From the NCBI RefSeq assembly GCF_036898095.1, contig NC_090750.1:94075745-94139744 (forward strand): a stretch of 64,000 nucleotides of DNA. Reading direction: 5' to 3'. This stretch comes from Palaemon carinicauda. Its lineage: Eukaryota; Arthropoda; Malacostraca; Decapoda; Palaemonidae. The translations under genes were made by a program, and so were the position numbers. Below are positions 44,791 through 55,189 of this stretch, piece after piece. Positions within the stretch are counted from its first letter, which is position 1. Each line of letters starts with the position of its first letter. The notes beneath the pieces are model-generated. The model was not told where the DNA came from. It saw only the letters and a list, made by a program, of their open reading frames with translations, and did no database searches.

Positions 44791-45928
44791 TAACCTAGGC
44801 TAGGTACGGATGCGGACGACTGACACAAAGAAACGGAAAATAGAAGGGAAGGACAGAGGGTCCTATCCAACCTTGCCTTGGTTAAAGGTCATTCCCAACT
44901 AAGACAGCTCATCTCAGCTAGAGAAAGACCCGAGGGGGAGGCCGGCACTACTGGCTGCCTCCCTAAAACCACGGCAAGGAAGGAATTGCTATTCCAGAAA
45001 AAGGAACATATCCCGAATCCGGAACGGCAAGAGGACAAGTCTGAGGGGTCACTGAGCGAAGGGTTCACTACTGGAACCCAACAAGGTGGACCAAGGGGGA
45101 TAAACCCCTTATGCCCGTGTCAATCAGCAAGGGAGACCCTGCCCCATGCTAGACCAACCCGGACTCAGACTAAACACTGTTGTACTGTCCCCCTCTGAAC
45201 CAATTCAGATGGAACAGGAAGGTACCGTACTACTCCAGCCTAGATATATTTGAAAATTAATTCAAACAAACCACTAGAGTTAAGCCTAGGGCTTAAACAG
45301 AGGGAAAGGGTTTGCCCCTTCCCCGAAGAGAAGGGAGCAAACGGGGAAACAGATAATATTATAATGACCTAAGACAACCTAGCCTAGGCACTAAGAGAAT
45401 CGATTACCTAATTCACCGAAACTCACACCAACACTATCTTGGAAGGTACTCGAAAAGGGCTTATATGTATAACGTTGCCTAACGCTTAAAACAATAAAAT
45501 CACACTTGGAAGACTGATTATCATGCAGGAAGTACATAGGCCAACCGCTAGCCTACGAAGGCTAGTGTTGGCAGCCTAGGCAAAACTTCGCCAGGCACAC
45601 TACTAACGCATCATAACAGAATTCCTAAATAAGCTAATTAGCTAATATTTAAGCGCAAAGGGGCTGGGAACGTCGCTCTTGCTAACAAATAAATCCTATT
45701 CTAGCGAGCGACAGCATCCATGATGCCTCCAGCAGGCAACAGCTCTTGTATCAAAGATAACTCTTTTAATTACTTTAATTTTAACCAAGAGCCTACATTT
45801 ATACATAAAAGAAATAGTACTCAACTTATCAGAGGCCGAAGAAGTTGGAGAAAGCATTATAACACGAGAAATTCCAAGATTTGGTAGAAAACAGGGAACA
45901 AAACACCGAGTCGTAGAGCTACGCAAAA
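44791..45928 (-). other. DIRS 5' leader, non-coding
   Basis: No convincing reading frame and no motif recognised between the CCGGC-rich tract and the 5' terminal repeat. Confidence 0.6.
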
Positions 45929-46272
45929 AGGAATACAGATGGCGCCGCGAGCGGCGCAGGGCACGCTTTCGAAACGGGGAGGAGAGATGCCTTACGAACG
46001 GCTCCCCCCTTTCTTATCGTTTTCGTTTTCTTGCCATTTGACCCCTACGAAGTGTTAACTCTATTCGGGGTATAGATTGCTATGAGGCGTGTCAAGAATA
46101 CGTCCACTGATATTTACGATATCCCTAAGGTCTTTTTTAGGGATACTCGCTCCAGGAGTTAGAATTCTGGGTACCTGAAGGTAAATTCTCTGGGAATATC
46201 GCCGTAGTTGTAATATACCCTAGGAAGCTGCCTTTAAGGAACTTCCATCAGGACGACATGGCTTGAGCCCAA
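45929..46272. repeat. DIRS 5' inverted terminal repeat
   Basis: Begins aggaatacagatggcgccgc and ends cgacatggcttgagcccaaa at the junction with duplicated exon-flank sequence. It mirrors 37527-37873. It is presumably the promoter side, because gag, pol and recombinase all read leftward from here. Confidence 0.92.
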
Positions 46273-46346
46273 AAATAAGTACTTTATATTGATTAGAAAA
46301 GTCAAGGCAATAGATCACTTCCCCAGGTAATTTCCATTTTACCTAC

Positions 46347-46476
46347 CAGTTATCAAACTAAGTAGCATCTTTCTCTGGTCCTGAGGGGACCAAGATGTGG
46401 CCCCAAGGCTCCGATTAGACTGGAAACTGCTGGACACAAATCTGGGGTGCCGTGAGAAGCCCATCTTCCGCAAGAT
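46347..46476 (-). pseudogene. Duplicated exon copy B1, frame-disrupted
   Basis: 130 nt matching exon A1 (34789-34919) with acceptor ccttttgcag and donor GTAGGT. It has one inserted base (ggggcca against gggcct) and a two-base deletion near gatgctactt, which break the frame favoured in A1. Flanks on both sides also match copy A (aacagtacagatggtcctta, caaatagtcaggtttcatat), showing a segmental duplication. Confidence 0.65.
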
Positions 46477-47409
46477 CTGCAAAAGGAAGAAATAAACAGT
46501 ACAGATGGTCCTTAAACTTACAAATATAATAGGTTACAAGAAGCTGTTTGTAAGTCAAATTTAGTTAGATTTTGACTTAGGGTAAGCCTAACCTGGAACC
46601 CATGACTTTGATTTCCAACTAGAAAAGTCAACAAATAGTCAGGTTTCATATGCGAATCCTCGATAAGGGGGGGATGACTATATACATTAAACTGGAAGTG
46701 TTGAAAACTCAAATATTCCTTCGGCTTATGAATATATTGCAAAACCAACCTATCGTTTCAAACTTTGGTTATAAAGTTACAGAGTGAGTTGTCAAATAAA
46801 GTGTATAAAACAAATGCACTACAGTACATCATTCTAAATTAATTTTGCTTCATTAATAAAAATCCAATAATAAAGAGAGTATTTATACTGAATGTTAGTG
46901 AAACAGAAAAATTGCATAAAGAAAATAAAAATGAATCTTTCAGTCTCTAAAACAGTGTATATCTTCAGCATCAACCAAGCTGACCATTCTGCTAAATGCA
47001 ATTATAATTTTTTTCATTTTTTACATTATTGGCCTCTTTCCAACTACCCTTGTCCTTATGTTTTTATAAATGACTTTATTTTCTCTACACTTTGAGGCTT
47101 TTGAGAGTATGAAATTCTTATAGTAGCATTTACGTAAAATATTTCTAATATACTTATAAACATAAAATAATTCCAGGGTTGTGTAAAATTACATCAAAAC
47201 CAAAACTATTAATGCTATAAATCCCTCCAAATTTTAACTAGTTCACCAATCCTTTCAAAAGACACTTTACTCCAATCCTTAAGGACACTTTACTCCAATC
47301 CTTAAGGACACTTTACTCCAATCCTTAGGTATTTTTCAGTTCAACTTTGATGCAGCATTTCCTTCAATTAATAGTACGCAGGTACTTATTGCATTGTAAT
47401 TCTTACATA

Positions 47410-47580
47410 CATACATAACCAAGGCACTTCCCCCAATTTTGGGGGGTTGCCGACATCAAACAAATGAAACAAAAAAGGGGACGTCTCCTCTCTATGTTCC
47501 TCCCAGCCTGACAAGGGACTCAACCAAGTTCGGCTGGTACTGCTAGGGTGCCACAGCCCCCCGTGATAAAAACAATTAGA
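47410..47580 (+). repeat. SINE-like dispersed repeat
   Basis: ccaaggcacttcccccaatt, ttgccgacatcaaacaaatg and gacaagggactcaaccaagt form a block I recall from decapod genomes. No ORF and no clear tail. Assignment from memory. Confidence 0.5.
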
Positions 47581-47690
47581 ATAGCGCCAATGTATCCCTG
47601 CGTGTCGTAAGAGGCAACTAAAAGGGACGGGACGAGGAGGCTAGGAACCCCCTCTCCTGTATTATAATCCTGTGAGACATCATTGTAATT
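47581..47690 (+). repeat. Dispersed LINE-associated repeat fragment
   Basis: gcgccaatgtatccctgcgt, gtcgtaagaggcaactaaaa and gggacgggacgaggaggct make a conserved block widespread in arthropod genomes, probably from a LINE untranslated region. A fragment only. Confidence 0.5.
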
Positions 47691-47973
47691 CTTATATCAG
47701 AAAAATTATAGCAATGTTAGATGGTTGAAATATAAGGGCAATAACTCATAAGTTTTATAAAGCCAATTAGAATGCAGTAATAAGAGTCATGAAACTTGAC
47801 ATTGAGAAATGTACAGACTTGAAATAATAAAATCACAAAATGGCTGTGAAAATCACAATATAATATACAGTACACCCAGAGAAGGTATCTATATATATAC
47901 TCATCCCAAAGTTTAATATGGCCTTGATATAAGAACTTTGTATAGAGTTGTAGACAAAATTGGGGTTACTGTA

Positions 47974-48279
47974 TTATCCCTTCTACCCCCAATGGATGCA
48001 CTGGTACGTTTCACAAAACTCATCCCTTAACCCCCATGGACGTACTAGTACGTCCTTGCAAAAATCTGCTATTTGCATTTTTTTGCATGTTTTTGATAAC
48101 TTTATGAGAAACTAAAGGCATTTTCCAAAATAATGAGACCAACCTGACCTCTCTATGACGAAAATTAAGGCTGTCAGCTCAATCTAAAAAAAAATATTGC
48201 AAAATGTGCTTGAAAAAGAAAAACGCTTGGGGGTTAAGGGTTGGAAAGTTCCAAATAGCATTGGGGGTAAAAGGGTTAA
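47974..48279 (+). mobile_element. piggyBac-like MITE, copy 4
   Basis: The right end keeps GGGTTAA (TTAA at 48276-48279). The left end is mutated to TTATCCC. Internal ggacgtactagtacgtcctt and gaccaacctgacctct match the other copies. It is the most diverged of the four. Confidence 0.75.
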
Positions 48280-48454
48280 TGCAGTTATTAACTAGAGTGA
48301 CACAGTCAAGACCAAATTTGAACTCTTATGTAGTGTACAGTACCGTAGTGATTATTTTATCAACTGATTAGTGACCATATTGAGGAAGTCTAAATTTGAG
48401 TAATATTTTTGATAAGGTTTCTTCTTTTGGAGGGGTTTATTAATAATCTAGAAT

Positions 48455-48711
48455 GTTTTACAGGAATTGATTGATTGATTGATTTAAAGTTTTCAGGCAT
48501 CCTGACATCTGAGGTCATTGACGCCGATTACACAACCCACTGCCAAATTCCCGAGGAAGAGGAGGCAGAGGAAAGGTGGGGCAGGAAGTTTAACAGCCCC
48601 TTACATTACAGTAGCAGCAGCCAACAAGACAGCAGGTACAATGGAGTGACACCCAACGGACATGCTGGGACTTGCACCTCCCTCTGTACCCCCAACCTCA
48701 CCCCCACAGCA
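48455..48711. other. Repeat-like flank of the truncated DIRS family 2 copy
   Basis: tgattgattgatttaaagtt and caggcatcctgacatc resemble 10066-10105 and suggest another dispersed element next to the break at about 48711. The rest is C-rich with no ORF of note. Confidence 0.45.
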
Positions 48712-51532
48712 CTAGAGACAGGGGCCAGAGACAGATCCCTCTAGGGAGGACTGTCTAAGCCTGTTGATCTCGGTGCTAGGGACCTTCTGATGGAATCTCT
48801 CAGCTACTGCATCCCGACATTTCAGGATGGTATTTGCCCACAAGTTCAATACTTGGTGGGCCAGAAACTCGATCGTGCGAGTACCTGAGAGAGGGAAGGT
48901 TTCCATAGCTTTCCTGGTACGTTCTTTGGAGAAATCCTCAGAACGTATCAGGATACCTAAGGTCCGCAACCAGATATCGAGCCACAAAGTGGCTTGCATA
49001 GCACACTTCGCAACTTTCTCCTGGTTGAGGATCTTGGCTGCCGAGAACGAGACCTGTCGGTTGGAGAGTCTCTCAAGAGGGACTCCCCTGGTTAGCTCTT
49101 CCAGCGAGTGGTGAAGAGGAAGAGCTAAACAAGGCTCCTGAAGGATCTCTAAGTACCTCCTCTGCTGTACGGGAGGAGGTGGGAGGAGCTTGTTGGTGGC
49201 ACCATAACGGTTGGAGGAGGACATCTCGGAGAGCTGTTGTGAGATCTTGTCCCTGGTACTCTTAACCCCTTGAGACCAGGGCAGTGCTGCACTGGTCTTG
49301 GAGTGTTTCTGAGTACCAAAGACACGGTCCGGGACCCTGTCTTTGCACTCTCGAGGAGGGATCTCTGGGTCGGAAAACCCGTTGAGAGCCCTCAGAGTCA
49401 GAACTTGCCAAAACCCATGTTCTGACTCTTGCTGGTCTCCTCCTGCTGCAGGATTTGCAGTGAAGTCTCCTTCTATCCCCAAAGGCTCTTCTTGGGGAGA
49501 GTCGCGGACATTCTCTGAGTGGCTAGCTGGCTCCATCCTAGTCCTAGTAGAGGACTTCGGCAATGTTTTGGAGTCCTTAGATTCCTTCCTGGGAAGGATG
49601 TAGGACTCTAACATTGACGAGGGTGGCATGTTCCTTTCAATCCCCGACTGAGTAGACCCCTTGGTGCGAGGAGAGGTTTCCTCCATTGGTGCGACGGGGG
49701 AAAGTCTCTCTTCGCGTGATTCCCTTCGGGACGGGAAATCTTCGTCTGAAAGGGAAGGAGAGGCAGTCTGAGGAAAAGAAGGAACCTGCCTCGAAGGTCT
49801 GCGTGGAGTCAGTTTCGCCCTTGGGAAATGACCGCATCTGGAACTCCTCTTTTTCTCTTCAAAGGCGTAGAAGAAGCCATAGTTTTGTGTCCCAATTCAC
49901 AGAAGACAGGCTTGAAAGCATGCGTTACGGCTCTGATCAGTGCAGCGAACCAGGGCTGTTGGCTGACAGATGCACTGTCAGACATACCCCTTGAAGGGAC
50001 AGCGATTGAAGGATCCCTGAGAGGAGTCCCTATCATTGGTGAGTTTGCCTAAGGTGGCTTTGGGATCCTGGACCCCTCTGGATGTATCCCTTCTCCCACA
50101 ATGCGCGGTGGTATGCGCTCGCGGGGAGGGGAATGAGGCGATGGCAACCTTGCCGTGTGTAGTTTAGTAGTCTCGCGCGCGGGATGATATTGACGCTCGT
50201 GCGAGGGAGAATATCGGGGCTAGCGCGCGGGAGACTGTTGACGCGCGCGTAGGATTAATACGTTGAGTGCGCGGGTGTGCAGGAGAGAGTTCACGCGCAT
50301 CTATACCAGCTGTAGGGCGCGCTTGCAGGAAAAAGATCCCTAGCGCGCGGGCGCGCAGTTGAATCATGTGGGGCGAGTGAGAGAATGTTGGCACGCATCC
50401 TTTGGAGAGGATGGGCGAGCGTGCGCGCGTATTCTTAGCTGGAGCCTTGTTAGGCCCATGTAGAAATGACGACGGCAGGTCGGCAGGTCTGTCGGATGGA
50501 AGGTCAACGTGTTCTTTAAAAGGACGACCTTCCACCGAAGGCGATTGCGAACGATCTGCAGAAAGGTCCAGGACAAGTGCAGGAGCAGTGATAGATGATT
50601 GGTCTCGAAGCTCCTCTGCGGTGGACAGCATCAAAGATATTGAACCAAAGAGGCGTCTCCTCACCGCAGGTGAAGGAAGGCCTCTTAGGGTGAAGAGGAA
50701 GGCGAGCCTTCGGACGAATGCGCCCTCTGGGGGCCGTTGGATCAGCAAGCTGACCTTCTGCAGTCCTCCAAAGAGGAGTCTCTGTAAGTGAACTCCCCTG
50801 AGGGGGAGAAATACTAGCAGGAGAGACTGACGATGGACTTAGTTTCCCCTCATAGGTTGAACAGGAAAGAGAGAAATTAAGCCGTCAGCTACCATTGAGT
50901 TTGGAGAGGCAAAGGTGATGGGTGATACTGCATGGGATACCTCTGACACCACAACGTCGACAAGAGACAGATGATCAACCTCTGACGGTGACGAAGATTA
51001 CGTGACAGCGGCACCCAATCGGATGTAGTTAAGCAAAATCTCCATGGAGGGCGAACCCGTAAGCCCCAAGGGGGACCAAAGCTGAAATAAGGAGGTTAGT
51101 GACATATCCTCCCCTAGGGGGGAGAGGTGGAGCTGCTTCCCTAGGGGAAGCAACGTCATCTCTCGAGTCCCAAGGTTGGTAAAATATACATCGATCTACG
51201 CTACCACTCGACGGTCTCTCGAAAGAGACCGACCGAGTGGTGGGAGCTTCAGAAGAGGATTCGACAACGGAAGAAGAGGCCTTGGGTTTTTCTCATTTCG
51301 AAGCAACCTTCGAAGGAGAAATATCCCGTTTGGACTTCTTCTTCCGTCGTCGTGAAAACCTCTCCCAATGGAAGGTAGACCACTCCCTACACTTGTTGTT
51401 GCCATCACACCGTTGGCCTCTACAAGAAGGACAAAGGGCGTGAGGATTAGTCTCGACCGCCGACATGAATGTTCCACAGGGGCGGTCGGGAAACCCAGGG
51501 CAGGTGCGCATGATCGCAGAGGCCAACTTCAC
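48712..51532 (-). pseudogene. Gag region of DIRS-like family 2, second copy, without pol
   Basis: The minus strand starts at 51532 with the same cysteine-rich segment as 15303 (CPGFPDRPCGTFMSA, CPSCRGQRC), here missing about three residues before CREWS. Broken frames follow, including 50164-50748 with SADRSQSPSVEGRPFKEH, and a long open frame of 324 codons at 48712-49686 (SLEELTRGVPLERL, TRTIEFLAHQVLNLWAN). That last part, probably the gag C-terminus, is absent from the copy at 11133-15566. Pol and recombinase are absent, because similarity to the element stops near 48711. Confidence 0.7.
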
Positions 51533-51811
51533 ATATACAGAACTAGAAAAAGAAAAGGCAAAAGCAATTAAATGGCTGCCAAATAACGGCGAGGATGAAA
51601 GCAGGCACGTCCGACCACCATCCGAGCCGAGAGCAAAGTGAGCTCAAGCACAGGTGTGTGAGAGGGGGGTTGCAAGCTACCCTCCCCTACCCCCGCAACC
51701 TAGCGGTGTGGGGAGTAAATCTTCGTTAAAATTTAATGGCTCGTCATTTCAGCTACGCCGAAAGTAATACCCCTATTAAATAGCGTGGTTTGTATTCCAG
51801 TTACGGAACAA
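51533..51811 (-). repeat. 5' leader and terminus of DIRS-like family 2, second copy
   Basis: Matches 15304-15566 (agcaaagtgagctcaagcac, ggctcgtcatttcagctacg, gcgtggtttgtattccagtt) and stops at ggaacaaa, where the LINE sequence begins. Confidence 0.7.
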
Positions 51812-51815
51812 ACCA

Positions 51816-54030
51816 GGACTCACACAAATACACTAGATATAGATGGAATCAAACCACAGGGCAGTTTGATAAAAAATCAGTAATTGATTATGTCGTTATA
51901 TCAGACAAGAGGCTTGTAGAAAATGTTAAAAGTATTGCCAGGAGTCTCCCTTGATTCAAATCATAGACTAGTCATAGGAAAAATTTACATTCCTCCCATA
52001 AGAACAGAGCAAACAGAGAAGAGAAAAATGATAAAAACAGAATCCTTGAAAGACCCAGTTATCAAAATGAGATTTCAAAACAAGTTTACAGAGAGGTTGC
52101 AATACCTGGAGCAGCGGGATTGGAAGGGACTAAAGGATGTAGGGGAGAAGGAACTTGGCTGTAGGTTTGTTGGAGGTACTAGGAAAAGACGTACAATTTG
52201 GTGGAATGACGAAGTAAAAGGTGCAATAAAGATGAAGAACAAAATGCACATGAAATGGAAGAAAGAAAGGAACCAACAGACTAGAGAAGAATATGTATCT
52301 TCTAGGAATCAATCAGGAGAGATTAAGAGAAGATCACGGATAAATGCAATATAATATAAAGGATGAAAATGGAAACATTATTGGCACGGCTACAGAACTT
52401 AATGAAAAATGGACTACTTATTTCAATAGGTTACTAAATGTAACTACAGAAGGAAATGAAGAATATATTTTTCAATTTGACAGAGAAAATAGGGAGGATG
52501 TGATTACTTATCATGAGTTTGAAAATGCTTTGAAAGAGATGAAAAATGGGAAATGCCCAGGGTATGATAATATACCAATTGAGTTATTAAAATAGGGAGG
52601 GGACCTAGCAAAGTAGATATTATATGACCTAACCTTGTCATTCTGGTTAGAGAGCACGGTTACTGAAGACTGGGGGAAACATATTTCTGTACCCTTTTAT
52701 AAAGGTAAAGGTGATTCAGGCAAATGCAAGAATTATAGAGGTATAACGCTCATATGTCATGCAGCAAAACTTTATGAGAGGATTTTAGAAAAAAGGGTAA
52801 GAAACATCATTGAACCTCAGCTAGGCGAAGAACAGCATGGATACAGAAAGGACAGAAGTACATCAGATCTCATATTCGCCTTGAGGCTTGTTATTGAAAA
52901 ATCATGGAAATACAATAGGCCACTGTATATAGCATTTATTGACTTGGAAAAGGCATATGACTTGGTACCTAGGAACAAATTGTGGTGCTTAGGAGAGGTT
53001 TATGGACTCGACGGTAGATTGGGAGCTGCAATAAAGAGCACGCACGAACCATGTATGAATATTGTAAGGACTGGATACAAGGATGAAAATTGGTTTAGAG
53101 TAACAACAGGTGTTAAGCAGGGAAGCGTTCTTTCCCCACTCTTGTTCATTGCATACATAGATGTAATTATAAGAAGTTTTAAGGAAAGAATAAATATCTC
53201 GGGAGACTCATGATTTTTGCTGATGATATTGCTTTCTGGACATATGATCAGGAAGAACTAGAAAGAGCATTGATAGCCTTGAACAATTGTTTAACAGAAG
53301 CCGGACTGAAGATGAACATTAAAAAAACAGAAATATTAACAATCAACAAACAAAAACAAGCTCCAACGAACATCATGATAAGAAATACGGTAATTAAGTA
53401 CACCAACGCATTCAAGTATTTAGGGTGTATGTTTACAGACAACGGCTATAAGAAGAAAGAAGAATTTACTGAACGAATAAAGAAATATAATAAATGCTCT
53501 GGAGCACTCTATCCAATTATGAGAGATGCATACGTACCTATAGAAGTAAAGAAAACCATATTTGAAGAATTACTAACACCAATCATGACATATGGATCTG
53601 AGAGCTGGACAATGACAATCAAAGACAGGAGCAGAGTCCAAGCTTCAGAGATGAAAAGCCTGAGAACGATAATGCACAAAACAAGAAGAGATAAAATAAG
53701 AAATGTAGATTTTAGAAGGATGGTTGGGGTATCTCCTATGTTGAACAAGATTGAGAAGGGTCAGCTGAGATGGCTGGGACATTTAATGAGCATGGATGGA
53801 AATAGAATTGCAAGGAAGAGATGGGACTGGACGCTTGGTGGGAGGAGACAAGAGGTAGACCACGTAAACGCTGGAAGGATGGAATTGAAGAGATTCTGAC
53901 AAAGAACAACATGCCAACAATTGAACAGGGGAGACAAGAGGGAATTTTTTAAAACAGAATTGAGTGGAGAAGACAACTGATTCCACTGACAGGCTGAAAG
54001 CCTACCTGGGAGTGGAAATAAGTAAGTAAG
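51816..54030 (+). pseudogene. RTE-like LINE polymerase, 5'-truncated and frameshifted
   Basis: Begins inside the apurinic endonuclease C-terminus (IDYVVISDKRLVENV, then SLDSNHRLVIGKI). A linker follows (51923-52354), then RT with FYKGKGDSGKCKNYRGIT and FIDLEKAYDLVPRNK (52635-53213), GVKQGSVLSPLLF, and after a frameshift FADDIAFW (53210-53899). The C-terminus has MTYGSESWTMT, RVQASEMKSLR and GQLRWLGHLMSMD, typical of RTE/RTE-X-type elements. Stops or shifts occur near 52352, 52595 and 53213. A tail of aataagtaagtaagaataa ends it at about 54030. The clade is judged from motifs only. Confidence 0.85.
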
Positions 54031-54162
54031 AATAATTACGTTAATGCTGTAAAATATTCTTCTTATGCAGTATTCTGATATTATAACATCATAAAAATTG
54101 GCTGCTTTAGGAACAAAATAACTTGAAAATAACAGTAAAATATAAAAGAATAAAAGTATTAC

Positions 54163-54238
54163 CTTTACGTCATCCATAAACTGCTGTAACTCATTGTTTT
54201 CCCTTTGTTCTTCCATTTCCTTCTCCACATGCCCTCCA
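54163..54238 (-). CDS. Candidate internal exon, charged helix
   Basis: 76 nt between acceptor attcctctag and donor GTAATA. The only open frame gives 25 residues, EKEMEEQRENNELQQFMDD at its core, highly charged and probably helical or coiled coil. It needs two bases from an upstream exon and ends in phase 0. It does not join exon A1 in phase, so either an exon is missing between them or it belongs to another gene. No family recognised. Confidence 0.45.
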
Positions 54239-54269
54239 CTAGAGGAATAAAAAAACGGATCAAACTACA

Positions 54270-54895
54270 GGTACTGTACACTACACTAATTTGTATTTCT
54301 TATCTATACAAACCGAAGTCCTTTTATAGGCATAGGATTTCAGTGAAGCTGAAAACTCGGCTATTGAAATTCATAATGAGGTATTAGTGGCCCTTCCCAC
54401 CCCCTGCCAGCTCACATATTAGCCACTTTTACCTTCAACTAGAACTTAAGGGGTGGATGAGGCAGAAACTATAGCTTTAAGGACTCGGGTTTATATACTG
54501 TTGTTAGGAAAAATACGAATGACTTTAATTTATGACATTCTTACAAATATACAAAACCCTGGTCCCTTAATAGGATACTTACCCTTAGGATGGTGTTAGT
54601 CCCTATAAGAAAACTGATTGGCTTAAAATCCAGGGATATCAAAACATTCGAACCTTAGGAGGAGCGAGAGCGTTGACTCCAATTCACCTTCTATGACCTG
54701 AATTCCGAATATTAAGCTAGGTTTCTACCATTAGACAGACGATCAGGGAAGAAAATATATTCCCAAGGGATCTGATGTCTTCAATGTAAGCCTAAAGTAA
54801 AGCGATTGGTTTATATTACTCTCCATCCTCCCTCTCGGCAGGAGGATGAGGAAAACATTTCTATAGGAACCTAAAATACAGTGGAATAGTTACTT
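54270..54895. other. Unclassified repeat-like sequence
   Basis: Contains aatttgtatttcttatctat with tacaaaccgaagtcctttta and, about 250 bp on, related ttacaaatatacaaaaccct with ggtcccttaataggatactt, like two diverged terminal repeats. No ORF. Confidence 0.4.
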
Positions 54896-55189
54896 GATAT
54901 GGTAGCTTATCTGCATCAAGATCTGATCCAGCGACATATCAGTTCAACTGCTGCACCCCCAAGGATGGACGAGGAAACTAAGAAAAAAGCTAGACATTCT
55001 TACTCCCGTCTTAGTCAAGATGCTTCTTGGCCGACCCGCCGAGACGCTTTACTAAGCATCTCTCCCCGCCGTGCGCCAAGCGAAGGGAGACCGCATTCAT
55101 TGTTCTCTCTCGCTTCGCTTGTGTTGCTTAGTCTTGCCGCGTGGAACTTTTAGCTGTTTTCTTGTGCTTTTTAGTGTAAAATAGTTCTT

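Larger units (their letters stand above)
37493..46272 (-). mobile_element. Nearly complete DIRS-type retrotransposon
   Basis: About 8.8 kb read right to left: 5' inverted terminal repeat (45929-46272), 2.1-kb GC-rich leader, gag (41779-43770), pol with RT and RNase H (39939-41888), tyrosine recombinase (38977-40080), internal complementary region (37970-38072), 3' inverted terminal repeat (37493-37873). Borders are set by the uninterrupted paralogous sequence at 34680-34700: aatgttagaa then aataagtact. No target-site duplication is evident, as expected for recombinase-mediated integration. Gag and recombinase are open; pol has two in-frame stops. The near identity of the two terminal repeats suggests a fairly recent insertion. 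Confidence 0.92.
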
